The translations under genes and the position numbers were made by a program. A model generated the notes under the pieces. That model did no database searches, was not told the DNA's origin, and was given only the letters and a program-made list of their open reading frames with translations. This document shows, in pieces, positions 20,958 to 33,499 of a stretch of DNA of 64,000 bases. Source of the stretch: Flabesymbios commensalis (lineage: Eukaryota; Annelida; Polychaeta; Terebellida; Flabelligeridae); assembly GCA_964017125.1 (NCBI GenBank), contig OZ024902.1, forward strand, positions 54,451,267 through 54,515,266. Reading direction: 5' to 3'. Positions within the stretch are counted from its first letter, which is position 1. Each line of letters opens with the position of its first letter.

Positions 20958-22592
20958 TTATCTGTGTTCACATACGTCTAACATTTAATAGATCCATCGA
21001 CAATGTTACAGAAGAAGCGCATCTGGATCAATGCACCAAAAATAACAGCAACAGAAAACGACATTAGATTTGTAAAATAATTGTGCCCCGCTAAAAGAGC
21101 CAAAAACTTTCTTCTCACGTCGCTTCTAACTTTCACCAGCATACATGAGACATTGACCCAATGTTGTTGCAAAGTTAGGCCAGAGTCGCAGACGATAACC
21201 CAACATTACAGCAGCATTGGGTCACTGTCCCGTGTCTGCTGGATTGATGGAAGATATGCAAGAATGATTGCTTGTTTCTCCATTGCTGTATTAAATCAGT
21301 GATTGAATTACACCATGGGACTGTGTGTAACCAACAGTGATCGATACTGTACGTAGAAACAAAAAGGCACAATGGATTCCCTGACGTCGAGACAAGAAGA
21401 AAATAACGTTTTTTTACAGAACAACAGAAGAAGCATGGCGTGTGGCTTTGACAACAGACAGAAACATAATTCAGAGCAGAAAATTACTGTATGTATTGTT
21501 ATTTTAGTCTGCGTAAATCGATCTATGTCCAATAATTTATGAAGAGTGAACAATACCCACAATATGAAACAGAGAGCGCAAACAAAGTTGGTACGTCTAC
21601 TTCTTGAAAGAGAGAGACTTAGCGGTCTTCAACGTGACATTCGGACGGAACTAGAATTTTCACCCACTTGAAGTTGCAAATAATTTTCACTCACTTGAAG
21701 TTGTGGATAGCGTCAGCCAGACACAACTTCAAGTGAGTGAAAATTCCAATGCTAGAATAGAATGATTCTCAAAGATAACTGAGTTAAATATAATTATATG
21801 AAAGCTATTATTTACTGCATTGCTAAGCACAATGGTGTGCTGCTTTGGTGTATTACTTTCACAGGTGATAATAAACTCACGATACATTAAACAATCCAAA
21901 CACATTCAAGAGGAGGATGCATACAATAATCTTTATTTTCACAGTATTGTTCTTCAACTTATGATACCGATAATGGTTTAGGCCTAGGTCTCTACTAAGC
22001 TACGTTATTCTTCACGACAACTTGTAACCAACTCGTATACTATGCAAACTAACGGTATATCGGTTATTCAATCTGCTATCTTTTTACCACGTTGTCATCC
22101 AAAACTTGACTCTTGATAAATTGTTATTCGACAAAGCCCATGCAAAACTTTGGGTAGAAAGGTATATTGGTTTGAATAATATACAGACTCACAAAAACAC
22201 GGATGGTGCACTTGGATATTCTACCAGTGTCTGCAGCTGTAAGCTAGAATCAAATTGATTACAATGAATTCAGACTATATACATGATATAGCAGAATAGG
22301 GGCCCTCTCGCTATATTCCATAGACTGATTTATAGTACTAGCCTACATTTTAATGGTGTATGATACGTGTTGACAATGTATGGATGCTTCAGACCATCAT
22401 AATTACAAGCTATTCTATTGTAACTATATCAATTTATTAGTAAGCTGGATTGTCCATAACTCATTGTTAATGGCACCAATAAATCATTCTATAATGTTGT
22501 CAAAGAAAAAACACCGTGTTCGATACTATAAAATAAGCGCTGATATATATGACCAAGCTACCACTCTTGAATTGTTAGCATAGCGATATGTG
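20958..22592. repeat. Segmental duplication, second copy, right part (C)
   Basis: It matches 9909-12410 in direct orientation apart from the 812-bp insertion that only copy A has. It includes a P1 MITE (21136) and an H1 hairpin core (about 21690-21745). Confidence 0.85.
21136..21243. mobile_element. Palindromic MITE, P1 type
   Basis: Counterpart of the copy at 10116-10221, with ends CCAGCATACATGAGA and CCGTGTCTGCTGG. Confidence 0.8.
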
Positions 22593-22620
22593 ATTCCGCA
22601 TAACATGTCTTAAAAACCTT

Positions 22621-22712
22621 ACCCAGCAAACACGACACGTACCCAATGCTTGACAAATGTTGAGCCAACGTCGCAGACGGTGGGCCAACAATGGTCAACC
22701 ATTGGGTAGATG
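22621..22712. mobile_element. Palindromic MITE, P1 type, partial
   Basis: It begins ACCCAGCAAACACGACACGT, contains 'cgtcgcagacggtgggcc', and loses its right terminus after 'attgggtagatgtgtt'. Confidence 0.65.
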
Positions 22713-23450
22713 TGTTGAATAAAGTTGGTTTGAATAAAGATAACAACTGGCGGTCTGAGCATCATTAATAGCTCATTTGTTCTCTTTTACATGTTTGCAT
22801 TATCTTATTTTCAGAAAAACCGCGCGATGCGACTGATTGTGTGAGGATGGGTCACGAACATTATTCGCTGTTTTCGCGCCAGAGTCTGTTTTAATGTTGG
22901 GCCACCTTCTGCGAATCAACGATGAAACATTCGTAGAGGGTGGACGTTTCTTATTTGCTAAGAATCCCGACACAATTTAACCGATATACCCGGTATCTAA
23001 TATACTGCTCGCGATCCAGAATAAAAGCGCATCCATACGACCAGAAATAGATAACCATGGTTATCTATTTATGGTCCGACCTACATCAGTGATATGTCTG
23101 TCCTTCTATCACGACCGGTGATCATGTGTCATCACATCTCAGACGAGCAATAGGCGAGACGAGCAATAGGCATCAGACTATTCCCATCCCAATGAGGGCT
23201 AAATTACATACGCCATATCGTCATGCCATCTGGGACAGAGACAACTTCATTAGTAAAAGAAACCTAACCATTCATCCACTGCAGGAAGGAAAAGATGGAC
23301 ATGTGAATTTAGCAGTACATACCGGATAAATGTGATTAAATATTTGTATACAATACCATGATTGATAATTTGTAAGTAGGCTTAATATCTCGGTCACACT
23401 GAGGCGTACGAATGACATTTCAATCGGTATTTTTATTAATACGGCGTTGT
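22713..23450. other. Interval without recognised gene
   Basis: A small palindrome 'gataaccatggttatc' lies near 23049-23064. A plus-strand frame of about 67 codons at 23126 has no recognised content. Confidence 0.4.
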
Positions 23451-23704
23451 TTAACCCTTTAAGCCCTCACGATGCATTAAAGCATCATTTTACATCCCTA
23501 AAAACAGACTTAATTTTTCCTACAACTAGTGGTTTTAGAATGAAAATTTCCACGAAACTTGTTTACCAATACATGGCAATTTTCTTTAATTTTCTACTCA
23601 CATCAAATCATCTTCATTCACTACAAGTCGAGAATTGCGGCAGCAATTCGCGACTTGTAGTGAATAAAGATGACTATAGTAAAGTCAGGCTTGAAAGGGT
23701 AAAC
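23451..23704. mobile_element. TTAA-type hairpin MITE (family H4)
   Basis: The left end is TTAACCCTTTAAGCC and the right end GGCTTGAAAGGGTAAA. A palindrome with stem CACTACAAGTCG and loop text AATTGCGGCAGCAATT sits about 50 bp from the right end, the same layout as H1 but with a different stem. Confidence 0.75.
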
Positions 23705-23849
23705 GTCAACTTTAATTAACTCTTTGTAATGCGTTAAAATTCGTGTAATAATTATGTAAAAGACATCACAGAAAACATCACAGAAAATACGAGATGTCGA
23801 ACCGATACTGTGTTAATGCCAGTTCGCCGCCATAGACGGCGGGCTGACA

Positions 23850-24096
23850 ATAACCCTTACAGCGCGGGGATGGACTTTAGTCGTCAGAATCTGACGTCTA
23901 CAGACGTCAAATTCTGACGACTAAAGTCTATCGACGCGCAATAAGATTAAAAATATTTCTAGTGACCTTAGACCCATAACATAGGTATTCAAATGAATCG
24001 GAAAGAGCTAACTAAGACATTTATGATAATTTCAAAACGAAAAAAACCTTTGGTCTCCATGAATTTTACGGAAAAATTCAGCGCTTTAAGGGTTAA
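23850..24096. mobile_element. TTAA-type hairpin MITE (family H3)
   Basis: Ends are CCCTTACAGCGCGGGG and GCGCTTTAAGGGTTAA. A long palindrome around GACGTCTACAGACGTC lies next to the left end. The body holds 'ataggtattcaaatgaatc'. It is the reverse orientation of the copy at 44151. Confidence 0.8.
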
Positions 24097-24119
24097 AAGG
24101 ACATCGGTTCAACGTCTCG

Positions 24120-24290
24120 TGTTTGCTGGGATGAGGAAGACATGGGCACGGAGGGTGAATAAGTGTGTTTTCTTGCACTCACCAGATAAGGGGGTTCTGG
24201 GCATGCCTAGGGATTCACCTCTGAAATATTCGGACCATCGGAGTTATGGGCTTCGCCGTGCAAATTTAATGCCAAAATGACATGGCAAAC
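24120..24290 (-). mobile_element. Diverged internal fragment of element S
   Basis: It shares 'gttctgggcatg', 'aagggg' and 'cttcgccgtgcaaatttaat' in the order seen inside the S copies near 17750-17850. Neither end is present. Confidence 0.55.
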
Positions 24291-24441
24291 GATTCTCGGT
24301 TTTAATTGAGTATGAAATTAATGTTCAGACGTGTCTGGCTTGACAAACCTTATATTTCTTATTATGTCGAGCGTTAGGAGGAAATTGGTTAACGTATTCA
24401 GGCTGTCTAGCTGATGACCTCGCACAGTAAACCTACATGTT

Positions 24442-24676
24442 TTAACCCTTTAACCGCCTGTGCCGCATATAATCGGGTTTTCATTTTTTATTAGCACATT
24501 ATGTACCACCTTTTGAACATGTTAAAGATAAAATGTGACATCAATCAGTCACAGTTGACCTCCATTTTGTCAAATCTGAATAATTTTCACTCACTTGAAG
24601 TTGTGGATCGCGTCAGCGAGACACAACTTCAAGTGTGTGGAAATTCAAATTGAATAATTGGTGGTTAAAGGGTTAA
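24442..24676. mobile_element. TTAA hairpin MITE (family H1), well preserved
   Basis: TTAA flanks and inverted ends CCCTTTAACCGCC / GGTGGTTAAAGGG are clear. The hairpin has the stem CACTTGAAGTTGTG and the loop GATCGCGTCAGCGAGA. It is the clearest H1 copy in the window. Confidence 0.85.
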
Positions 24677-25697
24677 TGTTTGCATATATCTAAATAGACA
24701 CGATGTCCCTCTATCATTGATACAATCAGGCAAGTTTACTAAAGAGTAGTATGAAAAGTCAAGAAATGGCGATGAATGAACGGTATGCTACTTATCAGGT
24801 TATGTGACTTAATTTATTTATGAGCTTTTGAGAGCATAAATCTTATTTATTTGGATAACACTATACACAGCCCGAGAACTGGTAATGCGTTTGCTTTGAA
24901 ATTGTACTAATGACCATCGCTGGAACAATGTATCCCTACATACAAAACTTGATAGTGGTTTGCTTCCGTAGATAAGGAAATTTTGCACTATTTTGTGATA
25001 TTGCCAATAGGACACACTCTTGTAATTTAACCATTATCATAAGATAGCAATCTCTCATCTATCACCCCCATTGTACCAAGAGACATCATGCCGCTCTTCT
25101 CTCATGCGTTTCACTGTGATTTATTTTCGAGTGACTTTCAATGCCAATTACAATTCAATGCCAAGTTTGACATGAAATACAGGACACATGTCAATATTTA
25201 ATATATTTCGCCTACTTTAACATATATTTCACGGAGCAATCTGGCATTAAATAGTTTCAGCGAAAAAAAGTTTACAAATAAAGTTATGATTTTAGATAAT
25301 CATCACTGTCGAAGCGATTCAGCAAATGTATCCGGCAAAAATATGTATATCAGTGGAGGTATTCCAAGAAAGTATGTTTGACCGACCTCATGTGGCCTCA
25401 GGGCCGAGGTCTGTAGAGTACAAAGTGAAGCATGAAAACGAGAATACACTGTATATCGAATGGCGGGCCTAAAGCCAACAAAACCCCACACAGGAGTGGA
25501 GAGCACAGCTCAAATGTCAACTGACTGCTTTCACAGAGATCCTCTGTGTACACTAATACACACAGATAGGCTTCTATAATAAATTCATCTCATTATAATA
25601 TACATGTAGTATACAGTGAGATTATGTCTGTTTTCATGTGTACGATTATGTACATAATTATGTACAAAAAAAGATGTCGGCATTCACGTCGGAGCTT
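24677..25697. other. Interval without recognised gene
   Basis: Short open frames only; no repeat pairs noticed. Confidence 0.4.
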
Positions 25698-25812
25698 CCC
25701 AGGAAACACAAAACATAAACAATTTGTATCACATTTGTACAATGTTGGATCAACGTCGAACACATTGGGCCGACGTTGTACAAATGTTATACATTTTTTT
25801 GTGTTTGATGGG
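25698..25812. mobile_element. Palindromic MITE, P2 type
   Basis: Ends are CCCAGGAAACACAAAACAT and TTTGTGTTTGATGGG, with paired 'atttgtacaatgttgg' and 'cgttgtacaaatgttat' arms. Confidence 0.8.
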
Positions 25813-26463
25813 TTTACTACTTATTTGAGTGGGTTTTTTTACTGCGCCATGTTATTTGCTGTATGATAATATACGTGATGTGAAACCGTAATAATAGTTT
25901 CCAAATCTGAATACATCACAATAATATTTTCTATAAAACGTAGGTGGTATCTAAGCAAGTAAGCTATATACACAGCGACATAACCACTGGGTGTCTATTC
26001 AGAGGTTTAATTATGGCCAATTACCGCATAAACATGATTGTGTAGCCGGAAGCGTTTGGCAGCTACAGCAGTCAGTGAACGGAAACCGTCATGTGGCACA
26101 CTTAAGATTCAAATGTCTTTGTTATAAGGATCCATCAAAACCGTTGCTCATGTCTAATGATCGATATCTTTACTTCGCACCGGTTCTCTGTGTACACTAC
26201 GTCAGACAAATATAGAATTAAATAAATAAGAAAGAGCCGTCCATTGATATAATTGATCACGTTAAGTTTACGGTACAGGGAGTATAAATTACACGGGTCA
26301 TATGATATTACAAACGGTGCTCATCTGAGTGGGATATGGGAGAATACAGCATGCATCTAAGGTGTTATCTTTCAAGCGAACACCTCCTTCACGGGCATAC
26401 CGCTTTAAGAAACGAAAATAAAATGTATTTACTCACACCAACTATATCTCACAGAACTGCCAT
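25813..26463. other. Interval without recognised gene
   Basis: A plus-strand frame of 74 codons at 25991 has no recognised domain. Nothing else was seen. Confidence 0.4.
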
Positions 26464-26549
26464 CAATTCGTCCTCTTTGATATGAAAGGGTGTATCTGCC
26501 ACTTTACAAAGTGGCAGATACACCCTTTCATATCCAAGGAGACGAATTG
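26464..26549. repeat. Long near-perfect hairpin
   Basis: Arms of about 40 bp (CAATTCGTCTCC-like outer part, 'atatgaaagggtgtatctgc' inner part) meet at CACTTTACAAAGTG. It shares the core TATCTGCCACT with the hairpins at 13121 and 31801. It could be a MITE remnant; a hairpin RNA is possible but unsupported. Confidence 0.85.
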
Positions 26550-27470
26550 TATTTCTAACGACTTGCGAGTGGTATATCGGCTGATACCGAGATACGTCTG
26601 ATCATAAAGTTCTTGTTCTGATAGAAGCTAACAGACTGATTCCAGTGTGGCCTAATTACACCTGGACTACATGCCTGCCCCTGAGCGAATAACAGAACAC
26701 ATTAGATATCGCCAGCAATTACACTACACTACAGTAACGTGCTACTGCTTTCAAGAATAGAGTACTAGAAATAATATGCTGTACACTTGGTTTCATTTGT
26801 AAATGGCCCGTAATTCAACATCACAAACTGTTCTCTTTCTGCTTGTTATATCTTCCATTACGCAGGGTTTGCGTACCCACACCACTTGATAGTCGAAGAT
26901 GATTTGATAAAGAAAGAATTCATTTTGTGGCGCGATGCTACGACTATTTAAAACAATATTAACATAAGAGGTCCCTCTCTATACAGCCTTTTATATTTTG
27001 TTTTTAGAAATGTATGTATATTATCCACATATGTATCATGAATAAGACAGAAAGTAGATATTATGTTGAAAGTGATATTCAAAGTTGCTGATTTGTATTA
27101 TATTTTAAAAAGGCACTGCCTCTGTATTTTTGCTTTATGTGAATAAAACAAGCCGTAATAACATCGAGGCAGCAGACCTGTGTTTTGAAGAACAGTTCCA
27201 CAGACACATCAAGACAAGCATGAAATAGCTGCTTACTAGAAAAAATGAACGACAGAATGGCCAGAGCACGATATCTTACTTTATTCTTTGATATTAAAAC
27301 AAGTTACTCACTTATGGGATATCCAAAGAGCGCGCCGATAGCCTGCAGCTGACGATACTCAGAGGTGTGCCCTTTTAAATGAGGTACCGCTTACATCGTG
27401 GCTCGGTTTGCGTGAGAGCATTCGTAACGTACGGCACACAGTTGGCAGTTCACCTGCCCATGCATGCACT
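26550..27470. other. Interval without recognised gene
   Basis: AT-rich sequence. No coding or repeat structure was recognised. Confidence 0.4.
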
Positions 27471-27618
27471 CCCAGCAAACACAAAACATTTGTATAATGT
27501 TTATACAATGTAGGACCAACGTCAAAATATTTGTATAACATTTATACAATGTAGGACCAACGTCGAAGACGTTGGGCCGACATTGTATAAATGTTATACA
27601 AATGTTTTTGATTGTTAG
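27471..27618. mobile_element. Palindromic MITE, P2 type, with arm duplication
   Basis: It begins CCCAGCAAACACAAAACATT. The segment 'acaatgtaggaccaacgtc' occurs twice in tandem (27507 and 27547) before the right arm, so the left arm was duplicated. The right terminus is diverged. Confidence 0.75.
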
Positions 27619-28269
27619 GAGCTACCTTTTTCACCCGACCAAACTAAAGCTGGGCCAGTGCCGAAAAGGGTGAACCAAAAATAAACAGACATTGGGTACT
27701 TGCTGGGTGAAGTTTTCTCCGTCGCTGTAGTACAACCTCTCCAATTCAAGTTCTTGGCAAATCTTAACTTGTGGTTGTACGTTAGAAGGACAGGTTATAA
27801 TATTATTCACAATACCAACTGTCTGTCAAGAACAGACCATCCGTGTGAAACGCAAAAATTGGCAAAAATCGAGGCGATTTCATGAATGTATCTTTTGTAA
27901 TGTTGCCAGCCCTATACAGTGATCACCTTTCAGAAAGTTTGTTGTGTCGTGCACCGTCAAGGGCATATTGAACAGCCGAATGAGGCAAAATAAACAGCGT
28001 TTGTGCTAATACATTCCAGTTTTTTGTGAAAATTTATTCCAGAAAGTACAACCTACACCAAATGTCCAGACGACACCGGGCAAATGTGTTTGTGTCCGTT
28101 TCAATATGATAGAGGTACCTACTTGCCTCTACAATGTCGGAGTTATCCTATATAAATGATCGTGTTTTTCGTAAGTATGTTGAACTGGAAAGTTAATCTT
28201 TATTTGTTTGATACATATCGATATCGACTGTGGGCCAATCAAATTTCTAATTTATCCTTGCAGTTAGAA
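27619..28269. other. Interval without recognised gene
   Basis: Text near 27640-27720 resembles a decayed P1 unit ('aaactaaagctgggccagtg' ... 'attgggtacttgctggg'). The remainder is unassigned. Confidence 0.4.
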
Positions 28270-30372
28270 TGTGCTGAACCTAATCACTCATACAAGCCTC
28301 AGAATAATGTCATTGATAAACACCAGCATCAGGTCTACCTGATCAACTCATACCAGCCTCAGAATAATGACAGTAATAAACATAAGCACAATCTTTACCT
28401 GATCAGCTCTTACATGCCTCAGAATAATGTCATAGATAAACACCAGCACCATCTCTACCTGATCAACTCATACAAGCCTCAGAATAATGTCATAAGATAA
28501 ACACCAGCACCAGGTCCACCTGATCAACTCATACAAGCCTCAGAATAATGTCATCGATAAACACCAGCATCAGGTCTACCTGATCAACTCATACAAACCT
28601 CAGAATAATGTCATAAGTAAACACCAGCACCAGGTCTACCCGATCAACTCATACCAGCCTCAAAATAATGTCATAGCTAAACATTAGCATCAGGTCTACC
28701 TGATCAGCTCATACAAGCCTCAGACTAATGGCAGTAATAAACATCAGCACCATCTCTACCTGATCAACTCATACAAGCCTCAGTATAATGTCATTAATAA
28801 ACACCAGCATCAGGTCTACCTGATCAACTCATACAAGCCTCAGAATAATATCGTTGATAAACACCAGCATCAGGTCTACCTGATCAACTCATACAAGCCT
28901 CAAAATAATGTCATTGATAAACACCAGCATCAGGTCTACCCGATCAACTCATACAAGCCTCAGAATAATGTCATAGATAAACACCAGCATCAGGTCTACC
29001 TGATCAACTCATACAAGCCTCAGAATAATGTCATTGATAAACACCAGCATCAGGTCTACCCGATCAACTCATACAAGCCTCAGAATAATGGCATTAATAA
29101 ACACCAGCACAATCTTCACCTGATTAACTCATACAAGCCTCAGAATAATGTCATTGATAAACACCAGCATCAGGTCTACCTGATCAGCTCATACAAGCCT
29201 CAGAATAATGTCATTGATAAACACCAGCACAATATTTACCTGATTAACTCATACAAGCCTCAGAATAATGTCATATATAAACACCAGCACAATCTTTACC
29301 TGATTAACTCATACAAGCCTCAGAAAAATGGCATTAATAAACACCAGCACAATATTTACCTGATTACCTCATACAAGCCTCAGAATAATGTCATTGATAA
29401 ACACCAACACAATCTTTACCTGATTAACTCATACAAGCCTCAGAATAATGTCATATATAAACACCAGCATCAGGTCTACCTGATCAGCTCATACAAGCCT
29501 CAGAATAATGGCAGTAATAAACACCAGCACAATCTTTACCTGATCAGCTCTTACAAGCCTCAGAATAATGTCATAGATAAACACCAACATCAGGTCTACC
29601 TGATCAACTCATACCAGCCTCGGAATAATGGCAGTAATAAACACCAGCACAATCTTTACCTGATCAGCTCTTACAAGCCTCAGAATAATGTCATAGATAA
29701 ACACCAACATCAGGTCCACCTGATCAACTCATACAAGCCTCAGAATAATGTCAGAGATAAACACCAGCATCAGGTTTACCTGATCAACTCATACAAGCCT
29801 CAGAATAATGTCATAGATAAACACCAACATCAGGTCCACCTGATCAACTCATACAAGCCTCAGAATAATGTCATAGATAAACACCAGCATCAGGTCTACC
29901 TGATCAACTCATACAAGCCTCAGAATAATGTCATAGCTAAACACCAGCATCAGGTCTACCTGATTAACTCATACAAGCCTCAGAATAATGTCATAGATAA
30001 ACACCAGCATCAGGTCTACCTGATCAACACATACAAGCCTCAGAATAATGTCATAGATAAACACCAGCATCAGGTCTACCTGATCAACTCATACAAGCCT
30101 CAGAATAATGTCATAGCTAAACACCAGCATCAGGTCTACCTGATTAACTCATACACGCCTCAGAATAATGTCATAGATAAACACCAGCATCAGGTCTACC
30201 CGATCAACTCATACTAGCCTCAGAATAATGTCATAGCTAAACACCAGCGTCAGGTCTACCTGATCAACTCATACCAGCCTCAGAATATTGGCAGTAATAA
30301 ACACCAGCACAATCTTTACCTGATCAGCTCTTACAAGCCTCAAAATAATGTCATAGATAAACACCAGACCAG
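28270..30372. repeat. 60-bp satellite, about 35 units
   Basis: The period is 60 bp throughout. Unit landmarks are 'tcatacaagcctcagaataa', 'tgtcatagataaacaccag' and 'catcaggtctacctgatcaa'. Most units carry an imperfect palindrome ATCAGGTCTACCTGAT; others have 'cacaatctttacctgat' instead, breaking the left arm. In-frame TAA in most units argues against coding, although the period is a multiple of three. Confidence 0.97.
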
Positions 30373-31800
30373 GTCTGCCTTTCTCCGACAATATTCATTA
30401 TGTTAGACACCGAGGCTTACACCGGCTGAATGTCTAATATAGTTCACCCCTCTGCATAATCAAACAGAAAATGTATACATGTTGACATAATGATGTGATA
30501 AGCATAAGAAATGAGTCGTGCTACACCCACGAGACAACATTTCGGCTTGACAATGTGTGTGTGTTTGAGCTCCAGATTGTCTCTGGTGATATTAAATGTC
30601 TAGGTTTTTGAGTACTCTAGTCATATTTCTATAGTCCGTGGATTCAACAGAGCTGGACTCATAATGGGAAGTAAACGAAGACTTAACGGAATGACTCGAC
30701 TCAGATTGCTATATCGCTGGGCCAAGAGAACGTCCTGAAGATGCATGTGAGATTAATGAAATGATACTGCCCTCCAGACACATAATTCGTGCAGTGCAAC
30801 AGTATCCAGATATTGACACGGGATACATATAACGTTGGGCAAATGTGTGTGTTCAGACATATCCCATGAGAGACGCTGACATTTTGATTGACCAAGCCGG
30901 CACTTGACGTCGGCTCTCAAATAGGATAATTAGCATAATCTGTAAAGTGTCAGAACAATTATTTTGAAGAGGGGCAGCAGTGGCTAATATTCAAGTCAGA
31001 CTGATAATCATGATAATCAGATAATTAGAATACAAGACTATTGTCGACTGTAGGCCTAACTCACGCTCAGCGGCCTATTATTATTATAATTAGTGACCTT
31101 CTGGGGTGGCAAGTGATTAACTTAATAGCAGTAATACTTCTACATTGTTCCACCTCGCCGCTCTCCAGCTGACCATAGCATTCACATTGTCACGTATTAA
31201 GAATTCACTTTTACCTTATTTAATAAGTTTATGAATTTAATTGCGAGTACATATTATGCTCTCGCAATGAAATTTCTAATGGTTTTAATGCACAGTATTC
31301 TGAGTTTTTAAATTATTTTATCAACTGTCCATTCAACAAAGTGAAGTAATTTAAATCCATAAATAATTTATATCTATAATATTATGCATATCAACGTTCA
31401 ATGCGTATTTATGCATTAGTAAATATCAGATGGTTTTCATCATAATAACAGAAAGGCCCCATGGCTGAGTTTTTGGAATATCATAGTATTATGAGCAGTA
31501 ACATTTGTGACTAACAAAAAACAAGGATATACCTTTGAATAGGCATGGGTGATTGATAGAGATGGTAGGTGAATAAAAAAAAGAATTATAATTTAGGTAA
31601 ATACAATAGCAATACCCCGGTTTTCCATCTTCCCAGCAGCAAGGCGGCCTCGGGAGTAACGAGCCTGGCTTGGGAAGATGCGGTTTCCTAATGAGCCACG
31701 TAACCCCCCCCCCCCCCTCCCATACTTACAAACTATGGCACGGAAGATGCACGGAAGGTTATCGACAGCAGTTTCCGCTAGGCAGGTACATGCCATAATA
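30373..31800. other. Interval with one SINE scrap, otherwise unassigned
   Basis: Apart from the SINE-like segment at 30718-30790 nothing was recognised. A poly-C run lies at about 31707-31719. Confidence 0.4.
30718..30790 (-). mobile_element. SINE fragment (same family as 54.4 kb)
   Basis: It contains 'gagaacgtcctgaagatg' and 'actgccctccagacacataa', matching 'gagaacctcctgaggatg' and 'actgtcctccagacacagga' of the SINE at 54.5 kb with moderate divergence. Confidence 0.6.
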
Positions 31801-31884
31801 ATATCGTCGCCTCGAAGCTAAATGATCCTATCTGCCACTCTGACGAGTGTCAGATAGGATCATTTAGCTCCGAGGCGATCATAT
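31801..31884. repeat. Long hairpin with TATCTGCCACT core
   Basis: Arms ATATCGTCGCCTCGAAGC and GCTCCGAGGCGATCATAT, centre 'ctgccactctgacgagtgtc'. Like the hairpin at 13121, it lies next to an H3-type MITE. Confidence 0.85.
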
Positions 31885-31899
31885 ACCCGAGGTCGTCCA

Positions 31900-32110
31900 T
31901 TTACGCCGGAATCATTGTAAACTCTTAAATAACTAAAATATGTGTGTACAATACATGGACATCGAAGGGTTTTTATCATAAATGTCTTAGTTAACTTTTT
32001 CCGATTTATTTGAATACCTATGTTCTAGGTCTATTCGGCCATTATAAATATTTTGCTCTAACAGTTCGGGGATCGACTTTAGACGTGAGAATACAGACGT
32101 CAGATATATG
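31900..32110. mobile_element. H3-type MITE remnant
   Basis: It keeps 'cataaatgtcttagttaact', 'tgaatacctatgttctaggt' and 'ggggatcgactttagacg' in family order. The TTAA ends are lost. Confidence 0.6.
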
Positions 32111-33060
32111 CATGTTTTGGACGCAAGTAAAAATACTTATATATTATTATGAAGATATATTTTGACATGAAGGCAGTCTTTGCGCGGATGCTAAGCCTGA
32201 CTGATAGTACCATATCCTTTTACAGAATAATCTGCCAAGGAGTTAAGCACCTGACAAAAGCGATGGGATAGAATTTCAAATTATATGTAAATTGTGTTCC
32301 ATACGATGTCAAACCTTTTTCTAATGGGAATAGTAGAAGTCATTGTATCTTAAAACTGCAAAAAACAAGCCCTTGGCGTCAACTGCAGACAGCACTAACA
32401 TGATTGCATCACATTGTGTGTTTTATGTCTATCGAGTCTTCAAACATTGACCACCTTTGTCAGAGAATATAATAATTATTGAAAAACACTTTCACTTTTT
32501 ACGGGAAACTAATCACCTCGAGGATAAATGCAATGTTGTATTTATAATTGTCTTGTTTTATGATAGCAGCTCACATATGTCACATAGCTAACCCGGCAAA
32601 CACGATATGCCAATGATGGCTTAATGTTGGACAAACCCATCATTGGCTCAAGTCTCGTGTTTGCAGGGAAGATTCGGAGCGCCCTGGTACACAGAAGGTC
32701 AGGAGGGCCAACCATGTTGAGCACAATACTCCCGGTGTGTATCGGTTTACAGCACACCAGTTCGTGATATTGCTCAATTTAAAGCGACCGTAATTTACAA
32801 GGACATAGCGGAAGACATTAGGGCCTTGGATATAACACGAGCCAGTTGACAGGGTAATGGAAGACTGCATTCACGGGGTGGCTGGCAGAAATGACAATAG
32901 TGCCTGGGCGGGAGTGCTTGAGTGATCTCAACCATATTAACATATTATTAAGGGAGAGAAAGTTATCAGACCAAAAGTTCAGACGAATGTCATCACGTAA
33001 ATAACAACCCAAGATATAAATGGTATGTTAAATAAGATAGATACATGTATAATATGATAT
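32111..33060. other. Interval with a P1 MITE, otherwise unassigned
   Basis: Short frames on both strands (for example near 32860-33010) show no recognised motif. Confidence 0.4.
32590..32669. mobile_element. Palindromic MITE, P1 type, short
   Basis: Ends ACCCGGCAAACACGATATGC and CTCGTGTTTGCAGGGA. Inner arms 'ccaatgatggc' and 'cccatcattgg' pair. Confidence 0.7.
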
Positions 33061-33068
33061 ACAGGGTT

Positions 33069-33375
33069 AAATTATTGACGTAAAATGAGAAAAATCGCAA
33101 TAAATCGGCCATTTTTTTCGGCCATTATTGAACTTGTCCGAGAACTGGTCATTAGTAACATGCATAACAAATTTGAAAAGGATATGTGAAAAACTTTTCA
33201 AGTTATCGCGCCCACAAGGTCAAATTATTGACGTAAAATGTGAAAAATCGCAATAAATCTGCCATTTTTTTTTTCGGCCATTATTGAACTTGTCCGAGAA
33301 CTGGTCATTAGTAACATGCATAACAAATTTGGGAAGGAAACATGAAAAACTTTTCAAGTTATCGCGCCCACAAGT
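33069..33375. repeat. Two tandem units of about 155 bp
   Basis: Both units run from 'ttattgacgtaaaatg' through 'aacttgtccgagaactggtc' to 'caagttatcgcgcccacaag'. The right unit is followed by GCCGAC repeats and a (GAAT)n array, a common arrangement for a dispersed repeat tail. Confidence 0.9.
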
Positions 33376-33499
33376 AAATGTTAACGCCGACGCCGACGCC
33401 GACGACGCCGAACTGCAATTGCAATAGCCCACCTTTTTTAATTAAAATTAAAAGGCGGGCTAATAAAAGGACTAGCTGAATAAGTAACTGACATAATAT

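Noticed and set aside
28156-28500. 114-codon frame entering the 60-bp satellite
   Set aside because: Most units contain in-frame TAA, and the non-repeat part has no recognisable protein content.
28270-30372. CRISPR-like array
   Set aside because: The whole 60-bp unit is conserved with no unique spacers; this is a eukaryotic satellite.
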